This document shows, one piece after another, positions 22,536 through 34,077 of a DNA stretch of 64,000 nt (positions are counted from its first letter, which is position 1; each line of letters opens with the position of its first letter). Below the pieces are notes generated by a model that made no database searches, was not told where the DNA came from, and saw only the letters and a list, made by a program, of their open reading frames with translations. The stretch is from Linnemannia elongata (lineage: Eukaryota > Mortierellomycota > Mortierellomycetes > Mortierellales > Mortierellaceae). A program made the translations under genes and the position numbers. The stretch covers positions 2,542,001-2,606,000 of the forward strand of contig JAXBDG010000002.1 of NCBI GenBank assembly GCA_036320915.1. The letters run 5' to 3'.

Positions 22536-24922
22536 TCATGACTCCATAGCAACCTCCTCAACCAGGGTGCCTGAGGGCTCCTGCTTATCAAAAAAGTTGT
22601 TTTGAACAATGTATCTCATGGCTTCCAATAACTTATTCTTTTCATCCTTAATCTCACCCGAAAGCAGCTAACAAAAATAGAGGATAAAGTTCAGAAAGAA
22701 CATGTCAACAAACGAAGAGAATAGAAGACACATGTAAAGCAGATCATATACCAAAAAAATGCTTACCATTTTCAACAGCGAAGGTCTGCTCCGGAACTCT
22801 TCTTTCTTGTTGGATGCCTGATTGTTCTTCTGTGTCTTGGCCTACCGAAAAATAATAAAATAAAAACAGCGTCCGAATATGAGTTTCTTGGTTTTAAAAC
22901 AGTCCATGAAAGTGCATCATCAGCAGTCTGCGCGAGAATTTGGTAGCTTACCGCCTGGGCAGTGTCATGGATGTAAGGACACTTATCGCCACGGTTACAT
23001 GTGCCGCGGGAAAAGTACCGACAGAAAGTTTTTGGCCGCACCGTTTGAGTCAAGTTTTCGTCGTGCGTGCGGTTGTGTCTATTGCCTGCCCGAGGATCCT
23101 TGGAGGTCACTGCGTCCTTCACAGGGTCCATAACATCGTCGTCATCATCTTCCTCACTGGGCTCGGTCGATCCTGGCACGTTTGCTGCAGAGCTGGCAGG
23201 TTCAACTTTGGGTCGCTTTCCTCGACGATCTTGTGCGGCTGCATCCTTGCCCTGACCACGCTTATTGTTGTTGTTGTTGTTTCCTCGTCGATCCCTGCCA
23301 TTCTTGTCTTTGCTGGACGTATCTTCCACGATCTGACCCTTCGCAATCATCTCCTGTCTCTCTTGCTCCTAAAAGTCATTAAAAAGAACAATTGAAGATC
23401 AACCTCAGCAACTCTCTAATAGGATCCTCCATGGTGCTCTATAAAAATGCGCGAGATCAAGTCGGTGAGGACATACCTTCTTTTGGATGTTGGATTCGGT
23501 GGGCCATGCCTTTCGGCGCTGTGCGATCCATGCAGCGATATCCTCGGGGGTATTCAAAGTTGGTGCAAGAGGGTGGATGAGATCATGGTCTATGGCCGCA
23601 GGTTTGGGCTTTTGAGGCTTGCCCTGCTCCATACTGACTCCTACCCCAGCAGAAGTGGTCCATCCTGAAGCCGAAGATGATGAAGATGCCATCATACTCG
23701 ACAACGTCGCAGGTCCCGAAGATGCTGCTGTTCCATGGGTCACTTTCCGATGTTCGCTCACGAGACTTGGCGACGCCTTGTACTGACAGTCTTGACAGGA
23801 TCTATGTGCGGCGATGTGGGTCTTGAGTTTCGCCTCCTCGTGGAACGTCACATCACAGGCATCGCAGTGGAACCCAGAAGACTCCATCTCCACATCTCCG
23901 CTGGCTGTTGAGGACCCTGCTTCTCCTGATCCCTTGTTTTGTTGATGTTGCTTGTTTTGTTGATTCTGGTTAGGATGCTGATTTTGTCTGGGCCCTCCTC
24001 CTTGCTGCTGTTGTCTCCTCCCCCGCTGATTCCGCCCACCTCGTTGATTTTGTTGTTGGTGTCCACCCCGTTGAAAGTTACCCCGTGGTGCCTGCCCATT
24101 AGTGTTTCCGTGGTGATGTGGCTGTCCACCGCCCATTCCTCCACCAGTCAGGTTCACCGCATTGGTCGCCATTGTGACAGCCATCCTCTGCTGAATAGTC
24201 GGAGCCTGGTAGTTCGAGAACCAATCTGGTTGAGGCGCACTTGAACCGTTGGTAGGAGGTGTTGTACTTGATGTTGGTTGTTGAAATGGCTGGGCTCCGT
24301 TCATACTGTTGCCGATTGGTGCAGATGGCGACGTCGTGGTCGCAGAAGATCCCGCATTTGATCCGGGGGCGTTGTACACAAACGCAGAAAGTGCTGCGGC
24401 GGCTGCAGAGGCGGCTGCAGCACCCATCTGTGTCGAAGACTGGTACTGGGCTTGGTATTGTGAGAGTGGGTTATACCCTGCATTGTTCTGGTTCTGGTTG
24501 TTTCCACGGTAATGTTGATTGTTGTTGTTATTGAACTTATTGTTGGGTTGACGCCTGTTTCCATTTTGGTTCTGCTTCGACTTTGATGGAGGCAAAGGTG
24601 TACTATACGACGGTGGCAAGGGCGTGCTGTAGGAAGGTGGGAGGATCGAAGGCGCGGGTGCTGTATTACCAGCTGCGTTGGCAGCGTTGGGCGTTGATTG
24701 CTGAGGTTGTTGGTAGTATTGCTGATATTGTTGATACTGCTGGTACTGCTGGTGGTACGCACCTTGAGCAGCCTGTTGGTACTGGTTCTGGTATTGTTGG
24801 TGTGGTTGGTTCTGGTTTGGCTGCTGAGGGGTGTAACCGTGCTGCTGTTGTCCTGGTTGTTGTGAAGGAGTGGTCTGGCTCTTGTGGCCACCCAAGTTCA
24901 TTGGTACGTAAAACTTGTCCAT
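22536..24922 (-). CDS. NUFIP-like zinc-finger protein (4 exons, 689 aa)
   Basis: Candidate NUFIP1/Rsa1-type factor, a nuclear scaffold that with the R2TP complex helps assemble box C/D snoRNPs. Exons: 24922-23477, 23368-22952, 22841-22767, 22667-22536, closing at 690 codons. The first 340 residues are very rich in Gln, Asn and Gly (QQYQQYQQYYQQPQQ and similar), so disordered. A C2H2 zinc finger sits at 351-373 (FHCDACDVTF...HIAAH), followed by a second Cys pair at 376-379. The NUFIP signature is at about 459-480 (PEDIAAWIAQRRKAWPT, then ESNI), where the known motif reads I-x-x-W-x-x-x-R-R-K-x-x-P-T-x-x-N. An acidic stretch lies near 555-565, and a CCCH finger at 598-616 (C-x7-C-x5-C-x3-H). 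The tail ends EEVAMES. It is head-to-head with the PDCD2-like gene. Domain order matches NUFIP1. The overall identity is a strong inference. Confidence 0.85.
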
Positions 24923-25228
24923 GACTTTCTTGTGTGGTTCCTTGGTTGGTTATTGTCGCCGACTTTGTTGGTTGAAGGTTGACGGAATGAGAGTGTCTGT
25001 GAGAGAGAGAGAAGCAGGACTCAAGCACAGTCGCGAACTGAACAAAGCAAAAAAAAAAAAAAGAAACGTTGTTGTTGGCCGTGCTATTTGTGACTGTACA
25101 CATCTGCACGTGATATTTTCCTTCGCCCAGTGCTTTTTTTTTTTTTTTTTTTTTGCCTTTGTGGACCGTTGGACCACCCTCCTTGTCAGTTTCGTTCATT
25201 CACACCTCAGGATCAAACTCAAACCTCA
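24923..25228. promoter_or_regulatory. Compact bidirectional promoter region
   Basis: Only 306 bp separate the divergent start codons of the NUFIP-like gene (minus) and the PDCD2-like gene (plus). The interval includes an A13 tract (about 25049-25061) and a T20 tract (about 25134-25154), which are poly(dA:dT) signals that commonly exclude nucleosomes in fungal promoters. No TATA box is evident. Confidence 0.6.
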
Positions 25229-27445
25229 ATGGCAGACAACGACAACCACATGGACCAGGACCAAGAAAACGCCCTCGAGGAGGCCCAGGTCATGCTCGGA
25301 TTCGCAGAGCCCGTCGATCTCGAGGAGCATGGCCCATTGCTCGCAGAGGACTTTTGCTCAAAGATGGGTGGCTTGCCCGTAAGCTGTTGCTCTGCACTTT
25401 TATTGTCTTAGGAAAAATTGGAATACAATTTTGCAAACAAGGAACAAGGGATCCATGGTTGACAAGGAAAGACATATTTTTTTTTTCAACTTTGCTTGTA
25501 GATCTGGTTGAACCCTGAGCACGTTCTGGATACCAAGGACATGTCTTGTGACCAATGTCACAAGCCCATGACATTTTTGTTGCAGGTGAGTGACATTCGA
25601 CTCTTGCTTCAGATAGAAAACCGTCAGTTTTCACAAGCAATACCAAACTGTTGCCAAAGAAGGAGGAAGCCTTCAACTAAAGCTGACCTCGTATTTTTTT
25701 CTCTAGCTGTACTCTCCTGAAGATCACCCCGCGGAGGCGTTCCACCGTGTGATCTACGTGTTCTGCTGCAAGAATGGTGCCTGTCACAAGAAGTCGCCTC
25801 AGGGATGGTACGCATCATTGGACACACTTTTTTATTAATGAAATTCAGGGCTCGCATTCGAGGATTATTTTTTTTAAGGCTATATCTTCAGAAAACTAAC
25901 GAAGTATCGATTTGATCCGCATTTATGACTTAGCTTCAAAGTGGTCAGGAGTCAGCTTGGACAGTACAATCCCTACTACACCCCCGTCTCCAAGGATGAC
26001 GAGGATGCTGCAGAGGAGAACGAAGGATGGGAGCCATTGGAGACCAGCAAGCATGGTAAACCATAACTCACACTCGATACATTCAAAACCCCTCCTATGG
26101 AAAATTCATGCCGTGCTAGGCATCGCTAGTCGTACCTACACAGTAACTGACTCGTTTCTGCAATGTTGTTTCTAATTAATAGCAAAGACATGCTTTGTGT
26201 GTGGAATGTACGGACCCAAGGTCTGCTCACGGTGTCATAAGGTCTCGTACTGCAGCGCAGAACATCAGTCGATCCACTGGACAAAGGGACTTCACAAGCA
26301 GCTCTGCGGGACCCAACCTCCACCTTCCCCTGTCAACCTCTCCGAGCTCTCAATATCTGACAACAAGGAATCCAAGGACGAGAGCGAAGAAGAGGAGGAG
26401 GAGGAGTACGATGAGGATGGCAATGTCATTGAGAAGAAGAAGAAGGCTCTTACTCAGACATTGACAAAGGAACAGCAGGACTACGCCAACAAGCTGGATA
26501 TCGACTACAGGCTGGTCGAGCGTATGAACCGGTTCCCAGAACTCGAGATCATCAGTGAGGCTGAGATCTTTGATCAGGAGGCCCTTGAGGAAGGACTGGC
26601 AGATGAGAGTTCAGGTGATGAGCAGGAGGCTGAGGAAGGTTGGGAGGAGAAGGCTGCAGCTTTGAAGCTCAAGCGGGAGAAGAAGGCTGCTCTCCTGGCC
26701 AAGAAGAATGGCGGTGTCAGCAAGTCGTTGGAGACTGCAGAGTCGTCGATGAACGCTTTGGTCCCTGTTGGTGATGAAGTCTATGAGAACACCAAGACCG
26801 ACATCGACTCTGCTTTCCTTACCTTCCAGAAGCGTATTGCCCTTTACCCCGATCAAGTTCTCAGGTAAATAAGGCGACTGGGACTCACGTTCCTTTGTAC
26901 ATGGATTTGATAGCAATTGGCTACGAATGTTATTGCACAGACACTGACTTGAATCAACCTTTTCCTGTATCGTAGATATGCACGCATGGAGTATGAGCTC
27001 ACCAACCCTGAACCTCTCTATGTCAGTGACATTGGCATCCCCAAGGCCGGTGACATCCCTCCATGCCCCGACTGTGGGCAAGAGCGCACCTTTGAATTCC
27101 AGGTACATCTCCCTTCATCTCCGGTCCTATATCTTTACAATCTTAACACACAATCAAATTTTAATTACACCCACTAACACCCCTTTTCCCCCCCATATCT
27201 TTTTTATCACGAATCCTTACAATCAATAGATCTTGCCACAGATGCTGAACTATTTGGGAATCGACCATTCCGCTGCAGATGCATTGGACTTTGGAACGGT
27301 CTTGGTCTACTCGTGCAAGGAGAACTGTCACGTCGAGGGTAAGCATTACCAGCCCGAGGTTGCAATTATTCAGCACTTTTCGGAGGATGGTATGCAGGGT
27401 GGTAACATGACTATCGGACCCAACGTCTCTGTCTCTTCCAAGTAA
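25229..27445 (+). CDS. PDCD2/Tsr4-like MYND zinc-finger protein (7 exons, 493 aa)
   Basis: PDCD2-family protein. In yeast the relative Tsr4 is a co-translational chaperone for ribosomal protein uS5 (Rps2) in 40S assembly. Exons: 25229-25378, 25502-25585, 25707-25807, 25934-26055, 26183-26864, 26976-27102, 27230-27445, all GT–AG and in phase for 494 codons. The N-terminal half has a CxxC pair at 66-69 (MSCDQCHKP) and the FCCKNGACH cysteines. The MYND finger spans 156-194 ([23 protein letters not shown]). A long acidic linker follows at about 215-240 ([14 protein letters not shown]). The C-terminal PDCD2_C domain runs from about 300 to the end, with [21 protein letters not shown] and [10 protein letters not shown]. 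All features of the family are present. It shares a short divergent promoter with the NUFIP-like gene. Confidence 0.93.
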
Positions 27446-27700
27446 AAAATGGTGGTAGGGGGGGCGCTTAAGCAAGATGAAGGCGGAGGAGTAAGGGAGT
27501 AACCGCGTACAAAGAGCATTTTTGAATTTGCATCATTAGAGTAAACAAGCATAATATTTTTTTTTTTGTGTGCGCAATAATTGATTTAGGTTGTTATTTC
27601 ATGAAAGGTGTTGTATGTAACAGTGACAGCCAACTGTAAACTACAAATGGGACGATGATATGTAAAAAGGAAGTGAAAAAAAAGAAGAGGACATGGGTAT

Positions 27701-29096
27701 TTAACCGTGGATGGTGCGACCACGAGAGTACTGCTGCGAGAACGCAGCCTTAACGTTCAACTCCCTAGCAGCAATCAATGCAAAGTTGGGGTGTCTCAAG
27801 AACGTCCTTCCAGCAGCCACAAGATCTGCCTTCTCACTCTTCAAAACCTCCTCGGCCTGAGGACCATCCAAAATAATTCCGACTGCAACAACGGCCAACC
27901 CAGGGACGGCGCGCTTGATCTGTTCGGCGAAAGGAACCTGGTAGCCGGGGGCGGTGAGGATCTTTTGCTGGGCAGTGTTGCCACCCGAGGAGACGTGAAG
28001 AACATCAACACCGGCGTCACGGACCCACTTGGCAATCTGAATCGTCTGCTCAATCTCCCATGAGGCCTCAATCCCCTCAACCTCCTCTACCAAATCCGAG
28101 GCCGAGACTCTCAAAAAGATGGGCTTCTCAGCTGGGAAGTTGGCCCGGACGGCCTTGACAACCTCCAACAAGAATCGAGCCCGGTTCTCAAGAGAGCCAC
28201 CATAATGGTCCGTACGCTGGTTGGTGATGGGGGACAAGAAGTTATGGATAAGGTATCCGTGTGCACCGTGGATCTCGACAGTGTCCATTCCGGCGCGGGC
28301 GGCACGGGCAGCGGCGGCACCAAAGGCGTCGATGACCTGTTGGATCTCGGCGAGGGACAACTCGCGGGGGACGCGGTGATGCTTGTCCCATTGGAGGTGT
28401 GCGCCACCCGAGGGGGCGATCACGTCTTCAGGCCAGAAGGCTGATTCAGGGTACTTTGTGTATGGTGCTCCAGCAGATGCCTATTGTAAGTATGAATGAA
28501 AAAAATAAATAGTGTTAGTACATTGCCTTTGTTCAAAATGAAGGCGACGCAAAAGTAATGAAAAAAAAAACATTTATCAAACGAAACAGAAAGCTTACCT
28601 TGCGACCGGCATGGGCAAGCTGAATGCCAACTTTGCTACCCTGAGCATGCACAAAGTCCACAATTTCCTTCAACTTGAACACCTGAGCATCATCCCACAG
28701 ACCCGCACATCCAGGAGTGATTCGTCCATTAGGCAACACAGCAGTAGCCTCTTGGATAATCAGACCCGCTCCATTGATCGCAAAGGATCCAATGCTGGCA
28801 AGGTGAAAGTTGGTAAAGAATCCATCCAGGGAGGAGTACATGCACATGGGAGCGACAACGATGCGGTTGGGGATGGTGAGGTCCTTGATGGTGAAGGGCT
28901 GGAAGAGAAGAGGGACCTTGTCAGAGTTGGGAAGGGAGGCATCGATGGGACCGAGGTAGGCTCCTGGAGCGGTGGGCTGTTCGATGTAGTAGTTTTCTTG
29001 AGGGTAAATGGGCCGGTTCTTGGAGGATGCAATTGGCTCGTAGATCGAGTTGACAGGGGCGGCGGCAATGGAGTCGGAGGACTGGAAGGAAGGCAT
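27701..29096 (-). CDS. Old Yellow Enzyme, YqjM/class III type NADPH dehydrogenase (2 exons, 425 aa)
   Basis: FMN-dependent ene-reductase that reduces activated C=C bonds with NADPH. Exons 29096-28599 and 28480-27701 close at 426 codons. The N-terminal 60 residues precede the TIM barrel, which opens at FQPFTIKDLTIPNRIVVAPM. C85 in PMCMYS matches the redox-sensing cysteine of YqjM-type enzymes. HAGRK at 162-166 sits exactly at the exon junction. The substrate-binding His pair is H237/H240 in EIHGAHGYLIHNFLSP, followed by NQRTDHYGGSLENRARF. The C-terminal FMN-phosphate region includes VAVGIILDGPQAEEVL and DLVAAGRTFLRHP. No signal peptide, so cytosolic. The start is chosen at MPSFQSS because the upstream in-frame leader is hydrophobic low-complexity UTR sequence. 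Confidence 0.93.
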
Positions 29097-29339
29097 TTTG
29101 GGTTTATTTTTTGTTGTGGTTATTGATGTAGAGTGTAGAGGAGAGTGGAGTGTGTAGGAGAGAGCGAAGAGGAAGCAGTGGATGATGAGAATGAAGGACA
29201 AAAAAAACGAGGCGAGCGTCCGTTGCTATATAGTTCAAGTGTGACACGTTCTCTGGCCTCCTGCTGAGTAATACATTTGGTAGGAAACGTGTCACATACG
29301 GTTATCAACTCCACTCTAATAAACATGATTCAAGGTCCG

Positions 29340-30299
29340 TCTCCTCGCCTACTGGTTGGCTCAATCCATACCGAACGACTTCACTCAGCGAGACGCCGAT
29401 GCCGATCCGACAGATAGGTGTGGGCGCCTCTGCTCTCTTTTTTTCTCACTGTCGTTCAAAAAAGGGGCAAAGGGAAAAATTAAGATATGCTCCTACTAGC
29501 CCGCACACAGAAAAATGGCATTCTTTTGGCGTGTCACAAACAAAAACAAAAGACATCATTCTTTTCTCAATGCTGAATAATTACCAACGCCGTTGAGCCA
29601 TCAACCGAGCAAACGCCGACAGACCTCTCCCATAGCGTGATGGGGCAAACTCCCATAGAACGCCCATGCATCGATGTCCCGCTAGACAACGCGGAGCCTA
29701 CCAAGGTCATTTTCTTTCTCCACATGGGAGCAGCGAGATGAGTCTAGAGAATGGCATTCCATATCTCCTATGAGGCCGTCTTTATTCACCCACTCAAGAG
29801 GCAATAATCCAATCTAATAATCACACCCTTTGTTTATTCCACTTCACCTGCTGTGCATGCGTGCTGCAATGTAGAGAATGAAAATACGCTTGTGGGTCAA
29901 TTGGACTTGCATGCCCTCTCCAGTCTGGAGACCGCTATATTTGGTGTTCAAAACTGTTTGAAGGGACTGCGAACATGCTTTTCTTATTTTTATTTGTGGA
30001 TGTTAATGATGGCCAATGCTTCTTCGTCTTAGTTACTGATAATCACATCCATCCTCGACGATAAAAAAGATAGGAGTCGAGTGAACATACTATGTTTATT
30101 TGTGTTTGCGTCCCTGACAGGGATGGACTTGGTAAGAACGGGTGGAACAAATGAGACCATACTCGACCTCTCTGCCCAAAACAACCCACATTCACTGCCC
30201 CTCCTCCCCTTCTCCACCGCGCTCCTCTGACCTCTTCAACCAACACCTTCCAACCAACCAACTAACCAAACCAGCCAGTTCCGACCCCATCGGCCCTCT
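29340..30299. other. Intergenic, nothing recognised
   Basis: About 1 kb between the ene-reductase promoter and the 3' end of the p24 gene. No domain, RNA gene or repeat found. Confidence 0.5.
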
Positions 30300-31218
30300 T
30301 TAGACATGAGTCCGTCTTGACCCACTAAAAAAAGTCCTCACCACATAAACCTGCACCATCGCCATCCCAACAATCATCATACTCTCCACCAGCGAGAACC
30401 AAAAGATCCTCGACTCTGTCGAGATCACCGTCGAAAAATTCCGATTTTCTCTTGTCCGGAAATGCTTCTGCATCCTATCAACCCTTCCCAACTCACCCAT
30501 CAGCCTAAACAACGACTCGTCCATCGCGTCCGTCTGTGCCTGAGGTCCTTTACCCTTCTCCTTCTCATCCTGGGAGGCCCGTTTTTCGTTCTCGATGGTG
30601 ATTTCGAAATCGACGACTTTTTCGGCAAAGGTCGACATGTCGTTGGAGAAACAGAAGGAGTATTCGCCGATTTCATTGGCCGTGAAGACATAGTCGCCTT
30701 GGCGTTCTTTTTCGAGCGAGAGCATTTGCTTTTGGTTGGGGTCGCGAACATCGACGTCAATATCGAATGATCCTCCCGATTGAACCTATTGATGTTGGTT
30801 ATTGTTTAGCCAGAGGCATAGAAAGTAAGAAAAGGGATTGTAGAGCGTAACATAAATTAAGTTCATGTCGTTGATAGAAAAAAAAAAAAAAAAAAGGCTG
30901 TATTCCTTTTGTCCTATCTTTTCTCTCTATCCGGTCTTCTGTATGGCTGCCAACATTCACACACATTCATCTCGTACCCCTTTCGTTGTAAGCAAGTAAT
31001 GTCATGAAAAAACTTACTGCAAAGTAGAAGGCAAGTTTCTTCTTGGGAACATCAGCCCAGACATAGAAACAGGCCCGCTCATGAGCTCCCACATTGTAAG
31101 TCAAAGCTGTCGCATCAACGATCGACGAGAACAACAGTGCCGATAAAATTATGGTAGTCGTGATCATCGTCAGAAAGCCGATTGCTGTTAGTGGTGACGT
31201 TCTCCGAGTTCGAGTCAT
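30300..31218 (-). CDS. p24/EMP24 family cargo receptor (2 exons, 228 aa)
   Basis: Type I membrane protein of COPI/COPII vesicles that sorts secretory cargo, including GPI-anchored proteins, at the ER–Golgi boundary. Exons 31218-31018 and 30785-30300 close at 229 codons. A hydrophobic signal sequence spans about residues 11-37. The GOLD domain carries the conserved cysteine pair C50 and C112 (AHERACFYVW and EYSFCFSN). A coiled coil follows (about 145-185, MDESLFRLMGELGRVDRMQ), then the membrane span at about 194-217 and a short tail with the FF COPII-binding motif (RTFFSGSRRTHV). The tail lacks a classical KKxx end, which varies among subfamilies, so assignment to a particular p24 subfamily is not secure. 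The ATG at 31218 is the one immediately before the signal sequence. Confidence 0.92.
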
Positions 31219-31714
31219 TCCTGAAAAGTGTGTTGGGTTGTTGGAGGTAGGAGGTAGTGGTGTTTGGTGTCCTGTTGAGGGTTCCTGGGTAGCTTTGTCG
31301 GGAACCTTGTGGTGGGTGTATGTGTGGAAGGAGAGGAAAGAAAGGAAAAGAACTGAACAGGAGATTGATAGCAAGAAGGTGTGCGTGTGTGTGAACAAAA
31401 AAAAAAGAAAGAAAGGATGGGAAGGGTGAGGAGAGAAACAGAGTTGCAGTTGAAACGGGTTCAGGATCCAAATAGTCCCTGCCCTTCTCTTTCCCTCTGA
31501 CCCCTTTTTGCTACCAACAAGACCTTCGTTCGTGTGACGTGGCCTGGCCAAAGCGACCCATGCGAGCACCCAAGGAACAGCCAATTGAACGAGTGTGGAG
31601 TAGAACTGAAGAGAGTTGCTGATTGCTATTTGTTGTATTTGTGTCTAAGATCATGCATTTCGATTCACGGTCTCACCACCTGCAATAAAATAATAATAAT
31701 AATAGTAAGCAGAA

Positions 31715-33140
31715 CTACGAACTACGGAAGTTATAGTCAAGGGCAGGCTTGTTGGCAAGGATTTCCTCCAAACTCGTCATAATCTCTTCCGTCAACAAAG
31801 GGACAATTGCCAAAGCCTTGACATTCTCTTCAATCTGCGAAGGCTTGGAAGCACCCGTAATCACCGACGAGATGTTGGGATTCTTCAAACACCAGGCCAA
31901 GGCCAATTGAGAAGTCGAGCAGTCCAACTGTTGGGCCAGATTGGCAAGCTTCTTGACCTTGGTGATCTTGACACGTCCATCATCCGTGTCAAGCGCGTCC
32001 CGGAGTCGCTTCATCACCGCGTTGTCTTGAAGGGCCAGACGACTATCGCTGGGAATGCCCTCGTTGTACTTGCCCGAGAGGAGACCTGAGGCCAGGGGCG
32101 ACCAGATGGTGGCACCCATCTTGTAGTTCTTGAAAAGGGGGAGGTACTCCTTCTCGACGCGGTCTCTGTGGAACATGTTGTACTGTGGCTGCTCCATCTA
32201 CATGACCAATATGTAATGGTGCCATAAGAGTGGGAAGAAAATGCGCGATTAATTATTTGAATCTCAGTCTTTGGTTCTCTTCTTCTCATCTCTCACTATT
32301 CAAAAGAATCACCAATGCATGACCCAATTGCAAGACTGACGTGTATCCACAAAGAAGAGAGAGACTTACCAAAGGAGCAATCAAGTTCAAGCGCCCAGCA
32401 ACAGCATGCGCCTCCGTGATCTGCTGAGCACTCCACTCAGAAGTACCCCAATAAAACGCCTTGCCCTGATTAATAACATGGTTAAACGCCCGGACAATCT
32501 CCTCCATGGGAGTATCGGGATCCGGACGGTGGGCATACAGCAGATCGACATAGTCCAACTGCAGGCGTTTCAAACAAGCATCGGTGCCCTCGATGATGTG
32601 TTTGCGGGAGAGACCACGTTCGTTACGGCCCTTGCCGCCCCAGAAGAGCTTTGTAGAAATGACGAGGTCTGAACGGGCCCAGCCAAACTTGCGGATCGCG
32701 ACTCCCATATCGATCTCGCATTGTCCTCCTGCGTAGACCTACGATAGATGGGTGGTTACAAGGTGGTGGTGTTGTCAGAGGATAAGGAATAGGGGAGTAA
32801 CTATAAAGAGAAAGGTAAAAATCAAAGAAAAAAGAAGCCGCGTGTTACCTCGGCGGTGTCGAAAAAGTTGATGCCAAGGTCAAAGGCGGTCTTCATGCAC
32901 TTTTGGGCAATCTCGGGGCTCACTTGTCCTCCTATAAGATTGAAGAACAGTGGGAGTGGGCTGTTAGCAGCGAGACACGAAAAAAAAATTGCAAGAGGGA
33001 GAGAGGTGTCGCAGCAGTAATGCAAATTGAGCCATGTGGAGAATTGAAAGAAAAAAAAAAAACTTGCCATAGGTGACCCAGCCCCCAAGGGAGAGAGCCG
33101 AGACCATGAGGCCGCTGTTTCCGAGGTAGCGATATTCCAT
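31715..33140 (-). CDS. Aldo-keto reductase, Kv-channel beta-subunit type (4 exons, 335 aa)
   Basis: NADPH-dependent aldo-keto reductase related to Kv-beta/YajO proteins. Exons 33140-33068, 32931-32849, 32738-32370 and 32197-31715 close at 336 codons. The catalytic tetrad is complete: D49 and Y54 (FFDTAEVYAGG), K82 ([10 protein letters not shown]), H122 (LLYAHRPD). The cofactor end shows [14 protein letters not shown] and the [14 protein letters not shown] segment typical of Kv-beta relatives. Intron 1 begins with GC (GCAAGT) instead of GT, which is needed to keep YGGQ in frame. The N-terminus [20 protein letters not shown] is standard for the family. There is no N-terminal inactivation peptide, so an enzyme rather than a channel modulator is likely (inference). 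It is the upstream neighbour of a divergent region that leads to the carboxylesterase. Confidence 0.92.
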
Positions 33141-34077
33141 TGTTGTTGTTTGAGTGAGAGACTGAGGGCTGAGTGTTATGAGTGCAGTTGTTGGTGAATG
33201 CAAACGACAAGATGTAAGTGATGGAGACAGAGATGAAAGAGAAGAGAAAAGGATGAGGACCGAATCACTAAAGAAAAGAAAAGTAAAGAGAGAGAGAGAG
33301 TGAGAGAAGAAAGAAAGTGACAGACAAAAGACTATTTATTTATTTTGAAATGCAGGGGGGAGGGTAAACAGATATTCGGACAAGGTCCAAAAGTCCTTTT
33401 TTTTTTTTTTTTTTTTTTCCTTATTGTTTCTGTTTCCTTTTGGTGAGCAAATGATGCGTGTGAAAATATCTAATTCCTTCGTCAGCACTGAAAAGAACAA
33501 AAGAAATCTGACTACGTACTCCTCCAATGGACGAGCCATGAGCCCTCTTTTGCATCACTACCGCTAGTCGTCGGTCGCTACCCTCACAAGAGACCAGTGT
33601 AAAACTCGTTATCGTGATAGCTCTTCTTCTTCTTCTTGTCCGCTCTTTGTACATCATACTTTTTGTCAGGCCCAAAAGAAGGCAAGAAAAAAAGAGTAAA
33701 ACTCAAACAACAACAAAGGATGAGCAGGATGAACTTCCCCCATCCGGAAAAATAAACTGGCTAAACTACCCTCTCTCGATCGTTTCCTTTCTTTCCTACA
33801 TCTCCCATTTTTTTCCTTTATTTACCATACAGAACAACCGGACTTCTTCTGTTTTCTCACATTTCACATACTTGGTCATACTATCGCCCAGAAACACTCC
33901 CTCTATCATCCCTGCCGCAGTAGCCTCGTCGCGTCTGGATAACGATAATAAACACAAACAAACAACAACAACACATTACAATCAAAGAGAGAGAGGCGCT
34001 AAGGTATCGTTTTTAATCATCATTTAGGTTGTCCGCTTGTGTCCACTCTATCAATTAAGACAAAATGAGGGCTAGAC
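33141..34077. other. Intergenic with poly(T) tract
   Basis: Contains a T-run at about 33397-33418 and purine-rich sequence at 33240-33320. Plus-strand frames around 33614-34027 are low-complexity and not supported as genes. Confidence 0.5.
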
